From positions 2,203,977 to 2,267,976 of the forward strand of contig NC_018068.1 of NCBI RefSeq assembly GCF_000255115.2: a stretch of 64,000 nt of DNA, given 5' to 3'. Below, piece after piece: positions 16,618-24,476 of this stretch. Numbering within the stretch: position 1 is the first letter of the stretch; every line of letters begins with the position of its first letter. The notes under the pieces were generated by a model. That model worked only from the letters and a program-made list of their open reading frames with translations. It searched no databases and was not told where the DNA came from. A program made the translations under genes and the position numbers. Source of the DNA: Desulfosporosinus acidiphilus SJ4 (GTDB lineage Bacteria; Bacillota; Desulfitobacteriia; Desulfitobacteriales; Desulfitobacteriaceae).

Positions 16618-17121
16618 ATGGATCTTATATTAACTGTTGTTGTTATTGTTGCAACAATCAAGTGGGGGAAAGTCAAAAACTGGAGACTCTATTATCCAAC
16701 TTTTCTTTTCTGGGCTCTCGGAAACTTTGTTTATTTACATCTTACTCGGTTAAAGCCCCTTTGGGCATTTTCTACACCTATGATGGCACGTCCTCTAGCA
16801 GAGATCCTGATGTCCTTAGTGATGTTTCCTTGTTTTCTTCTCCTATTCTTTTCATTCTATCCAGCAAAAGGGATTATACTAAAGATTCTCTATGTTTTCC
16901 TATGGGTACTCATCTTTTCAAGTATAGAATTTGCTGCTGTTAGGGCCGGTCATTTTAGCTATTATAATGGCTGGCGGTTTATCTATTCTGTATTATTTAA
17001 CGTTTTCATGTTCTCTTTATTAATTATCCATCAAATTAAACCGGGATGGGCTTGGGGATTATCATTTATTGCAGCATGTTTATTAATGTATGTTTTCAAG
17101 ATTCCCATTGGCAGCTTTTGA
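16618..17121 (+). CDS. CBO0543-like small membrane protein
   Basis: A 167-residue integral membrane protein with about five hydrophobic helices and few charged residues. The pattern (WxxYYPTFLFW near residues 27-37, an aromatic Leu-rich middle, and YYNGWR near 116-121) resembles the clostridial/Bacillus family annotated as CBO0543, which has no known function. The ribosome site GGAGACC precedes the ATG by 6 nt. It is monocistronic, with no informative neighbours. A role in spore or envelope biology is only a guess. Confidence 0.65.
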   Translation: MDLILTVVVIVATIKWGKVKNWRLYYPTFLFWALGNFVYLHLTRLKPLWAFSTPMMARPLAEILMSLVMFPCFLLLFFSFYPAKGIILKILYVFLWVLIFSSIEFAAVRAGHFSYYNGWRFIYSVLFNVFMFSLLIIHQIKPGWAWGLSFIAACLLMYVFKIPIGSF

Positions 17122-17447
17122 TACATTAATCAAACAAACATTGCTTCTTATTATTTTTCGAGCATATTACTACGATCCAATGATTATTCAGAGTTCATTC
17201 TTCGATGATATACGCTGGTAGATTTGCTTAAAAATTTAGTTTCTATCGCAACTAACATTCGTTATAATTGATTACGAAGCAATTTTATCTGAAAGAGATA
17301 GATAATATTAAGAGAGTATAATCCACACGGACGAGAATAAAGCGGTGGGTATCCGGAAGATCTTGTTTGGAAAACAGCAGTGCAGGATGTCTCCATCAAA
17401 ATTTATTGAGGCCGTCAAGGAAATATAATAAGAGGAGTTTATATATT
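17122..17447. other. Intergenic stretch without recognised content
   Basis: 326 bases between two membrane-protein genes. I see no credible gene, strong terminator or known RNA motif. AGTATAAT near 17315 could serve as a -10 box for the MFS gene. A reading frame from 17367 into the MFS gene is probably just an open extension, since a good ribosome site lies at 17431. Confidence 0.5.
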
Positions 17448-18692
17448 ATGGATAGTACTGAAATTCACAGCGTAGCAAAAAGATTAATGCTTGTAAGGGG
17501 ATTGCGAAGTATTGGGCAAGGAGCTATGGTCGTAGATATTACCCTTTATTTAGCGGCACTTCATTGGAGCGGTACTATGATCGGTGGTGTAACATCGGCG
17601 GCCGGTTTGTTCGGAGCAATCTTAATCTTATTTGTTGGTATCATCAGTGATAAGTTAGGAAGAAAGCCATTTTTGCTGATATTTGAACTATTGACTATGA
17701 CAGCAGCCGTTGCCTCTTGTTTTACGACTAAAGCGATTGTACTTGTTTTAGCTATTGTAGTTGTCGGGTTCGGTCGGGGTCAGAGTGGTGCAGCCGGTCC
17801 TTTCAGTCCTGCGGAACAGGCCTGGCTGGCTCGTTGTGTAAAACAATCCCAGCGCGGAAAAGTATTTAGCATAAATAATGCCATTGGTTTTATAGGGATG
17901 GCTCTGGGAGCAGCTATCGGCGGTTTACCGGGCCTGATGCATGTAAGCAGCCCACTGTTGGCCTACCGGCCGATTTTTATCTTGGTGGCGATATTCTCTT
18001 TGCTATGTGCAGTTGTTTTGATTAATACTAAAGAAACAAAAGATGTTTCGGATAGTCCGGCAAAAAGTAAAATTGAGAATGAAAAAATAACCCAAACCAG
18101 TGAAACTAATATCCTTCGTCAGGAAAATATAGCCATGTTTAAATTTGCCCTAATTAATACAATTAATGGTATTGCTGTTGGGTTAACTGGCCCGATGATG
18201 GCCTATTGGTTCAGTCTAAGGTATCATGTTGGAACAGAAGCGATTGGTGTAACACTTTCGCTGTCTTTTTTGCTGACTGGGATTTTCTCGATAATCAATG
18301 GGTTTTTAGCTGAAAGGTATGGTATGGTAAAGTCAGTAACTTGGATGAGAGTGATTGGTTCTATTTTAATGGTGGCACTGCCCTTTATGCCGAATTTTAG
18401 CTTAGCTTCATTTATCTATGTCATTAGAAACGCAATTAATCGTGGTACACAAGGCAGCAGATCGGCCTTAAGTGCCAGTTTGACCCGCGATAAGCGAAGG
18501 GGTCTGGCCACAAGTATTAATGCCCTGTCTATGAGACTGCCTTCAGCTATTGGCCCTGCTATATCAGGATACATGTTTGAAACAGGTCTTTTAGCCTTAC
18601 CTTTGGTATTAACTGCAGGCTTGCAATTGATTAATGCAGGGCTTTATCAATGGGTTTTTGGCAACTATGATCAAACGAAAAACAATTCCTAG
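17448..18692 (+). CDS. MFS transporter
   Basis: A 414-residue major facilitator with about twelve hydrophobic segments and the loop 2-3 signature ISDKLGRKPFLL. A charged central loop (around residues 200-225, rich in Lys/Glu) separates the two six-helix halves. The ATG at 17448 was chosen because AGAGGAG lies 10 nt upstream; the frame is open for 81 nt more without a good ribosome site. The substrate cannot be inferred, and sugar phosphate, drug or organic acid are all possible. A long hairpin downstream ends transcription from both sides. Confidence 0.82.
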   Translation: MDSTEIHSVAKRLMLVRGLRSIGQGAMVVDITLYLAALHWSGTMIGGVTSAAGLFGAILILFVGIISDKLGRKPFLLIFELLTMTAAVASCFTTKAIVLVLAIVVVGFGRGQSGAAGPFSPAEQAWLARCVKQSQRGKVFSINNAIGFIGMALGAAIGGLPGLMHVSSPLLAYRPIFILVAIFSLLCAVVLINTKETKDVSDSPAKSKIENEKITQTSETNILRQENIAMFKFALINTINGIAVGLTGPMMAYWFSLRYHVGTEAIGVTLSLSFLLTGIFSIINGFLAERYGMVKSVTWMRVIGSILMVALPFMPNFSLASFIYVIRNAINRGTQGSRSALSASLTRDKRRGLATSINALSMRLPSAIGPAISGYMFETGLLALPLVLTAGLQLINAGLYQWVFGNYDQTKNNS

Positions 18693-18753
18693 CATTAATG
18701 CAAGGAACCGGAAGGTATATTGATTTCTTTCGATGATAACTTAGTTATGATTG

Positions 18754-18800
18754 CTTACAAATAATCCTCGCCTTTATTCAAGGTGAGGATTATTTGTAAG
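18754..18800. terminator. Bidirectional terminator hairpin
   Basis: A 21-bp stem with one G-T pair (18754-18774 with 18780-18800) and a 5-nt loop lies between the convergent MFS and flavodoxin-like genes. It is AT-rich at the base, suiting termination on both strands. Confidence 0.75.
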
Positions 18801-18844
18801 TTCTTGTGGTACTAATGGCAGCGAAGCTTAGTAAGACAGGTTGA

Positions 18845-19159
18845 CTAGATTGCTTTTCCTGCTTCATAGGCTTCTAATAAAAGTTCTTTATTATTAGCTG
18901 CGGTGTTGGATTCTCTGCCGCCCGTTTGAAGAATAGTCTTAACGACATTTAAACCAAACATCTTAAGCATTGCCTCATTTGTTTGAAAGGATATCTGAAA
19001 AGCCTGTGCATTTGGATTTCCTTGAGAGTACACCATGATCAGGTTTTTAACATCGTACCGGGGCTTGTGGTTTTCATCGAACAAACCGCAGAGTCTATCC
19101 CATAATAGTTTCATTTGAGCTGAATGTGGGCTTCCCGTAAAAGCGACCACTTTTTTCAT
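18845..19159 (-). CDS. Internally shortened flavodoxin-like/FMN reductase protein
   Basis: A 104-residue protein that begins like NADPH-dependent FMN reductase and flavodoxin-fold proteins (MKKVVAFTGSP, beta strand plus start of the phosphate-binding loop). It then passes directly into the later part of such proteins (SAQMKLLWDRLCGL), which normally follows a second GSP sequence about 80 residues on. The C-terminal half looks normal. The easiest reading is an in-frame deletion between the two GSP-like positions, which removes most of the FMN site. It may be a decaying gene although the frame is intact. The stop and start are clear, with TGGAGGAAATTAG upstream of the ATG. Confidence 0.6.
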   Translation of the reverse strand: MKKVVAFTGSPHSAQMKLLWDRLCGLFDENHKPRYDVKNLIMVYSQGNPNAQAFQISFQTNEAMLKMFGLNVVKTILQTGGRESNTAANNKELLLEAYEAGKAI

Positions 19160-19514
19160 GCTCTAATTTCCTCCATTAAATCCTTTAGAATTGTATAGTT
19201 AAGGTCATTATATCATAAAGAAAGCTTGGCTGGCCAAGCCTCAAGCGAAAGGGAAGGGTAGTTGCACTGATTAAAGCATAGTACGGGTGTGGCGTCCGGA
19301 TGGGGCGTTTCGTTGAGTGTTATTTCGAGTTTTATGATTTCTTTATGCAGGAACTTTAGTAAAATGGTGGAATAATAATGAATAGAAATGGAGAATTTTT
19401 AAACCCAAATCGAAGCTCCTAAATATTTTTACTATGGCTAAACTTATTTTGGGTAAATAGCTGCATATTCTGTAGTAACGATATTTTTTCTATTAATCTT
19501 AGGAAGTGATTCTT
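19160..19514. other. Intergenic region upstream of NfeD-like gene
   Basis: About 355 bases between divergent genes. It contains a 16-nt near-palindrome, GCTTGGC-TG-GCCAAGC (about 19223-19240). I found no gene. The promoter of the flotillin operon should lie here, but no clear sigma-W type site was recognised. Confidence 0.5.
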
Positions 19515-20168
19515 ATGACGATATTTAGTTCAAGCGTCAATTTTCTGGAGGGTATTTACATAATTTGTTTAACAGTGGGCTTTATCCTCAGTGTGTTAGG
19601 CATAGCTTTTGGAGGACATGGCGGGCATATGTCTCATGTCGGTCATGCACAATTCGGTGATTCCCATAGTATGGGGCATTTGACGCATGCTAATATGCAA
19701 TCAACTAATAACAGCAACATAGCTAATGAAGGGGCGTCAGTCTATACCGCTCCAATATTAAATATCCAGGCTATCTTTGCTTTTCTGCTTGGTTTTGGGG
19801 CAGGTGGTCTTGTAGGCTTTCAAGTTTTTAATAGACTTTTACTCACACTTCCTCTTGCCATAGTCGGAGGTATAGCATTTTGGTGGGTAGTTCGAGCAGT
19901 AATAACAGTGATGCTCAGGAATCAGACCGCTTATTTAGACATAAAGGATAACGATGTGGTGGGGATAACCGGTTTAGTTATAACTAAAATATCCCAGGAT
20001 TCAATGGGTGAGATTATGTATCTTTTACAGGGTACAGATAGAATTATCAGGGCAAAAGCATTTGACGGGGGTCAAATAAATAAAGGCGAAAGTGTGGTAA
20101 TAGTTAAAGTAGAAAGGGGAGTAGCCTACGTAACTTCAGCTGATTCATTTGGTAGGCAAAAGAATTAG
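19515..20168 (+). CDS. NfeD-like membrane protein (YuaF type), flotillin partner
   Basis: A 217-residue protein with an N-terminal membrane segment, a His/Gly/Met-rich stretch (about residues 33-70), two further membrane segments (about 83-130) and a C-terminal OB-fold NfeD-like domain (about 140-210, VVGITGLVITKIS onward). Its place directly before flotillin matches the Bacillus yuaF-floT arrangement, in which YuaF helps control membrane fluidity and microdomains. I start at the ATG at 19515 because AGGAAGTG lies at the right distance; an in-frame GTG at 19506 is too close to it. The flotillin gene follows 15 nt after the stop. The His-rich segment might bind metal. Confidence 0.78.
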   Translation: MTIFSSSVNFLEGIYIICLTVGFILSVLGIAFGGHGGHMSHVGHAQFGDSHSMGHLTHANMQSTNNSNIANEGASVYTAPILNIQAIFAFLLGFGAGGLVGFQVFNRLLLTLPLAIVGGIAFWWVVRAVITVMLRNQTAYLDIKDNDVVGITGLVITKISQDSMGEIMYLLQGTDRIIRAKAFDGGQINKGESVVIVKVERGVAYVTSADSFGRQKN

Positions 20169-20183
20169 AGAGGGGTAAATCAG

Positions 20184-21680
20184 ATGTTTTTTTCGAGTAT
20201 TCTTATCGTTGTAGCGGTAGCGGTTGTAGGTTTGGTGCTTATCTTAAGTATTCTTGCTCGCATGTTTCAGAAAGCGGGCCCTGATGAAGCTCTTATTGTC
20301 TTTGGTATGGGTGGTTCTAATGTTGTTACAGGGGGCGGTCGTGTCGTCTGGCCGCTTGTGCAAACCTGCAAGCGTATATCTTTAGCCTTGATGTCCTTTG
20401 ATATTGCTCCGGCTAATGATTTATATACGAATCAGGGAGTTGCGGTAACCATTGAAGCGGTGTCACAAATTAAGATTATTGATACCTCAGAGGCAATTAA
20501 AACAGCGGCAGTTCAGTTTTTGTCCAAGAGTGATGAAGCTCAAGAGATTATGATTAAACAGGTCATGGAGGGTCACCTTCGCAGTATTATCGGCCAGTTA
20601 ACAGTAGAGCAAATTGTTAAGGAACCGGATATGGTTCAAACAAAGATGCTTGAGACCTGTCAGGGCGAGTTATCGAAGATGGGGCTTGAAGTTCGTTCAT
20701 TTACTATTAAGAGTGTCAAAGATCGAAATCAGTATATTGAAAATATGGGTAAACCAGAGATCGCCCGTGTACTTAAGGAGGCCGAGATAGCTAAGGCTAC
20801 GGCCTTCAAAGAAAGTGAAATCCAGAAAGCAGCAGCAGAGCGGGACGCAGCCATTGCCAGGGCAGAGGCGCAGCAAAAGACTGTAGAAGCTCAGACTCAG
20901 TCTGAGACACAACAAGCAGAGAATATGAAAGATTTGAATTTGAAAAGAGCTCAATATGATGCTGAAGTGCAAAAGGCACAGGCTGATAAGGAAAATGCTT
21001 ATAAACTGCGCGATGCCGAACTGCAGCAGGATTTGACCAAGAAGCAGTGGACTGTTAAAGAGATTGAACGTCAGGGTGAAACTGCCGTCGCCGAAGCTGA
21101 GATTAATCGTAAACAAAAAGAATTGGAAGCTAATGTCATTAAACCTGCGGAAGCCGAAGCTCAGGCTGTGAAAATTAAGCAGCAAGCTCAGGCTGAGGCT
21201 AATGCTCAGGTTACTGTAATCGAGAATAAAGCAAAGGCTGAGGCCACTGCCCTTAACATCAAGATGGAAAGCGAAGCAAAGGCCGAAGCTACTAAATCTA
21301 TCGGTACTGCCGAAGCGGATATTATTCGTTCCAAAGGTCTTGCTGAAGCTGAGGCTATTCAAGCTAAAGCAGAAGCATTTGCTAATTACTCAGAAGCGGC
21401 CATCTTAGACAAATTACTTGCCGGCTTGCCTGACCTCGCTAAAGCTGTCACTGCACCTCTTGAAAACATCGATAAGATTACGGTTGTATCCACAGGCGGG
21501 GACAATTCTGGGATGCAGAAAGTCACTCGCGATGTCACGAATATGATTGCCCAGGTTCCCGATCTTGTGGAAACTTTAACCGGCATAGACATCAAGGATG
21601 TTATTTCCGGTCTGGGCGGGTTGAAGAAAAATAATGGTTCTGCTTCAGTAAATGTTTTTGATGAAGATAACGTGACGTAA
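20184..21680 (+). CDS. floT: Flotillin-like protein (FloT/YuaG family)
   Basis: A 498-residue protein with an N-terminal membrane hairpin (residues 1-25), an SPFH/Band 7 domain (about 30-200) and a long Ala/Glu-rich coiled coil (about 205-400) with repeated AEA and KAEA units. A C-terminal flotillin domain follows (from about 405, EAILDKLLAGLPDLAKAV). Bacterial flotillins form membrane microdomain scaffolds that organise signalling and secretion complexes. It is the second gene of a four-gene operon (NfeD-like, flotillin, PspA, Tim44-like) with short spacings, suggesting a membrane integrity role. Length and domain order match B. subtilis FloT. Confidence 0.93.
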   Translation: MFFSSILIVVAVAVVGLVLILSILARMFQKAGPDEALIVFGMGGSNVVTGGGRVVWPLVQTCKRISLALMSFDIAPANDLYTNQGVAVTIEAVSQIKIIDTSEAIKTAAVQFLSKSDEAQEIMIKQVMEGHLRSIIGQLTVEQIVKEPDMVQTKMLETCQGELSKMGLEVRSFTIKSVKDRNQYIENMGKPEIARVLKEAEIAKATAFKESEIQKAAAERDAAIARAEAQQKTVEAQTQSETQQAENMKDLNLKRAQYDAEVQKAQADKENAYKLRDAELQQDLTKKQWTVKEIERQGETAVAEAEINRKQKELEANVIKPAEAEAQAVKIKQQAQAEANAQVTVIENKAKAEATALNIKMESEAKAEATKSIGTAEADIIRSKGLAEAEAIQAKAEAFANYSEAAILDKLLAGLPDLAKAVTAPLENIDKITVVSTGGDNSGMQKVTRDVTNMIAQVPDLVETLTGIDIKDVISGLGGLKKNNGSASVNVFDEDNVT

Positions 21681-21737
21681 GGGTTTAATCGATCAATTTA
21701 TTGGTTAATATCACTATCTGAAAGGAGCTTGGAAGCT

Positions 21738-22424
21738 ATGGGGTTATTTAGTAAAGTAAAAGATCTGCTTCAGGCAAATACTATGGATCTTATATCAAAG
21801 GCTGAAGATCCGGAAAAAATGTTAAATCTTTATGTAGAACGAGCAACGGAGGAAGTCCGTAATTTTCAAGTTCAAGTCAACCGTTCACTAGCTGATAAAA
21901 TTCAACTTGAGGAACGCATTGAAGGCTTGAATAAGGAAATTAAAGTGCGCAGCGAACAGGCCGCACTTGCCGTACAGCAGGGAAAGGATGATTTGGCGAG
22001 GACTGCCTTAACATATAAAAAACAGGCTGAGATCAGTAAGAGCGATTATGAGTCTCAACTTATAGAACAGAGTAAATCGGTTGAAGAACTTCAGGGAAAT
22101 CTTCGTTTGCTTTCGGAGAAACTGGAAAAGGCAAAGATGGAGCGTAATGATCTTGTGATGCGTCAACGGCGGGCGGAAACTATGAAAAAGGCCAATGAAG
22201 CTGTATCAGGACTCTCCTCTCATGACCCGTTAGATGATTTTGATCGAATGAAAGATCGCGTCGAGCGCATGGAGGCGGAAGCCAAGGCGTCCGGAACAAT
22301 GGTACACACGAAAACAATCGAAGATCAATTGGCAGAACTCGAAACGGGCAAAGTTAATTCTGAAATTGAAGATGAGTTAGCCAGGCTTAAAGAAGGAAAT
22401 AAAATTGAGTTAAATAAGAATTAG
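21738..22424 (+). CDS. pspA: PspA/IM30 family protein
   Basis: A 228-residue, almost entirely helical protein. It has an amphipathic N-terminus (MGLFSKVKDLLQANTMDLI), the PspA_IM30 pattern SKAEDPEKMLNLYVE and long coiled coils to about residue 190. These ESCRT-III-related proteins assemble on damaged membranes and help preserve the proton gradient. In Bacillus the homologue LiaH works with flotillin-type microdomains; here flotillin is encoded 58 nt upstream. The ATG at 21738 has AAAGGAG about 10 nt upstream; the open frame begins at a TTG three codons earlier. Confidence 0.92.
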   Translation: MGLFSKVKDLLQANTMDLISKAEDPEKMLNLYVERATEEVRNFQVQVNRSLADKIQLEERIEGLNKEIKVRSEQAALAVQQGKDDLARTALTYKKQAEISKSDYESQLIEQSKSVEELQGNLRLLSEKLEKAKMERNDLVMRQRRAETMKKANEAVSGLSSHDPLDDFDRMKDRVERMEAEAKASGTMVHTKTIEDQLAELETGKVNSEIEDELARLKEGNKIELNKN

Positions 22425-22494
22425 GTTCTCCGTTGAATACAACGGATCTTCATCACAAGGTTTCGAACAGAGATGCTTAGGATTGGTGATTGGC

Positions 22495-23439
22495 ATGAAT
22501 TTTAGGACAAAACGTACAGCGGTAATTCTAACGACACTCATTCTCTTGGGAAGTCAAGTATCACTAGCCTTAGCGCGCGGCGGCGGTGGTGTAGGCGGAA
22601 GCTTGGGTCATAGCTCGGGGGGCAGCCTTGGTAGTGGAGGATCTTTTTCGGGAGGCAGCCATTTCGGAGGCGGAGGACTTGGCGGTTTCTTTCCTATTCC
22701 TTTCTTCTTCGGGGGCGGGGGCTATGGGGGATCAGGAGTAATACTTTTCCTCATTATCCTGTATATAGCGTGGCGATACTTTAATGCAGGGAACCAAGAT
22801 AGACGGAAGTGGAGGCGTAATGATCGATTCCCGTCTGCGACAAACTCCGGATCGACGGATAATGACGGCCGCTCAAGGGAAACCTCTGTGGATATAAATG
22901 GCCGACCGATTTCAAATTCGGAAAATCTTCAGCGCTTTGGTAAAGCTATTAACTATACGCGCGAGAATATGAGCTATTTAGCTGAAACGTTTCCTCGTTG
23001 GGATCGGGACTTCCTTATCGGAAGGGTACGACAAGTTTTCTTTTGGCTGCAAGATAGTTGGAGCCGCCAGGACCTTTCTCAATCTGAAGAGTATCTAATA
23101 ACGACATTGAATGACAAGTATCAAGCAGATCTGCAAGGTATGAAAGCGCGCGGAGAGCGTAATATAATAAAAGAACCCATTTTGAACACTGGGGATATTG
23201 AGTTTATCCAGAGTCATTTGGATGAAGGATCACAGTATTTTATCGTCATGGTTTTTGCGAGTTTAATTGATTATACTGTCGACAACTCAGGAAAACTGAT
23301 ATCAGGAAACGATAATCACAGACTTTACTTTACAGAATTTTGGAAGTTTATCTGGCAGGATGAAAAGTGGTTATTGGCAAGTATTTATCAGGAAGACGCC
23401 TTAGAAATAGCTAAAATTGCTCGCGGAATAGACGATTAG
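22495..23439 (+). CDS. Tim44-like domain membrane protein with Gly/Ser-rich linker
   Basis: About 314 residues. A signal-like hydrophobic segment (residues 8-30) is followed by a very Gly/Ser-rich stretch (about 30-75), a second hydrophobic segment (about 80-95) and a charged linker. A C-terminal alpha/beta domain (about 160-310) resembles Tim44/NTF2-like domains. Proteins of this shape are often found next to PspA or in membrane stress loci; their function is not established. It follows PspA by about 70 nt and ends the operon, before a terminator at 23481. The Gly-rich segment may be an extended extracytoplasmic linker. Confidence 0.72.
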   Translation: MNFRTKRTAVILTTLILLGSQVSLALARGGGGVGGSLGHSSGGSLGSGGSFSGGSHFGGGGLGGFFPIPFFFGGGGYGGSGVILFLIILYIAWRYFNAGNQDRRKWRRNDRFPSATNSGSTDNDGRSRETSVDINGRPISNSENLQRFGKAINYTRENMSYLAETFPRWDRDFLIGRVRQVFFWLQDSWSRQDLSQSEEYLITTLNDKYQADLQGMKARGERNIIKEPILNTGDIEFIQSHLDEGSQYFIVMVFASLIDYTVDNSGKLISGNDNHRLYFTEFWKFIWQDEKWLLASIYQEDALEIAKIARGIDD

Positions 23440-23480
23440 AAACCCTACGGTAAAGGTAACATTATAATTATTTAAAAGGT

Positions 23481-23517
23481 CTGTCTCCAAGATATTTAGG
23501 AGACAGCTTTTTTTCTT
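23481..23517 (+). terminator. Terminator of flotillin-PspA operon
   Basis: CTGTCTCC (23481-23488) pairs with GGAGACAG (23499-23506) and is followed by C and a run of seven T. It is a classical intrinsic terminator. Confidence 0.85.
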
Positions 23518-23577
23518 ACGAAAATGCATTTTCATTCTACTATGAAAACGAAAAGGTTCATGAATGTTTATACTGTC

Positions 23578-23702
23578 AGAAAGTATAACCTTCGGCAGTA
23601 TACTGCAAGTCCTTCGGTAATAGGTCAAGATCCTGAGCAAGTCAAATTTTCAGTAAGTTAGAGCTAATCCGTGCGAAGACAGTGCCTTTGCACGGATTAG
23701 CC
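23578..23702 (+). repeat. Dispersed repeat A, copy 2, interrupted by repeat B copy 2
   Basis: CAGAAAGTATAACCTTCGG at 23578 matches repeat A copy 1 (12921). At 23607 it passes into the 55-nt repeat B (23607-23661), then returns to repeat A sequence (CGTGCGAAGACAGTG, about 23671). A 12-bp hairpin (GCTAATCCGTGC 23663 with GCACGGATTAGC 23690) closes it. The copy therefore looks like A with B inserted. Confidence 0.7.
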
Positions 23703-23746
23703 TTTCTTGCAGTATTTAAGAGAAGGTCATATTTTTTGATAGTATA

Positions 23747-23781
23747 AAAATGTTCGGCAATAAATTGCTGAACATTTTTTT
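23747..23781 (+). terminator. Strong hairpin with T-run
   Basis: AAAATGTTCGGCAAT (23747-23761) pairs with ATTGCTGAACATTTT (23764-23778), followed by TTT. It has no gene of its own upstream other than repeat DNA. The stretch from here to 23971 holds no gene. Confidence 0.65.
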
Positions 23782-23971
23782 GCCCTCTCAGATAATAAGG
23801 TAAAGTTTATATATTTCCAATGAATGGAGTGGAAACGATTATTGTATTAGGAGAGAACCAGTACATATCATTAGGGGCTGTCCTAATGGGGTTTGTCATC
23901 TCAGAGCAGAACTAGCGGATTGCAGACAAGTATTTTGAGCAGTGGCCGGCCTCCAAGGAGGATACATTTAC

Positions 23972-24127
23972 ATGAATGATATTATAAAGTTAGTAATCGC
24001 TTTGCTAATGAGTACGTTTGTCATAAGAATTCTTATGAATGTAAATAATCAATTCGGTATTGATTTTGTAGGATTATTTGAAGGTTTATGGAAGAAGATA
24101 AGGCGAAGACGAAGAAAATACGATTAA
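23972..24127 (+). CDS. Small membrane protein, 51 residues, unknown
   Basis: MNDIIKLVIALLMSTFVIRI starts a single hydrophobic helix (residues 4-22). The protein ends in a strongly basic tail (KKIRRRRRKYD), predicting an N-out/C-in single-pass protein by the positive-inside rule. The ribosome site AAGGAGG lies 10 nt before the ATG, which supports translation. I do not recognise a family. It stands alone between repeat DNA and the OPT operon. Confidence 0.55.
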   Translation: MNDIIKLVIALLMSTFVIRILMNVNNQFGIDFVGLFEGLWKKIRRRRRKYD

Positions 24128-24476
24128 AGATACAGAAGAGCTGCAGTGATGGTTTTTAGAATAAGCCTTATTATAAGTTGTGTACACTAATTTGAATTAG
24201 AAGAGAAGGGGCTGGATCTCCTAGAAAAGTCATATTCTGTACTAATACTATTCAATGTTCTCCTTACGTGGACAATAACACAAAATGTCCGCTCCTGGAG
24301 GACATTTCTGCTTTTGCAGATTTTGAAACAATGGGTATGAAGTAATTAATAGCTCTAAATCATGAAAGAAGTGAATATAAACGGTGTCGCATAAATAATT
24401 TGATATTTGTACACAAAATGCAGAATACTATAAAATGATGTCGAAATATTTAAATTTAATCCAGGAGGTAATGTGA
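24128..24476. other. Intergenic region upstream of OPT operon with one hairpin
   Basis: About 350 bases with no credible gene. AAATGTCC (24283-24290) pairs with GGACATTT (24300-24307), followed by CTGCTTTT, a weak terminator-like hairpin. The promoter for the peptide operon should lie between it and 24470. Confidence 0.5.

Noticed and set aside
17330-17365. T-box antiterminator-like GCGGTGGGTATCC
   Set aside because: It lacks the T-box core and any downstream aminoacylation or amino-acid gene.
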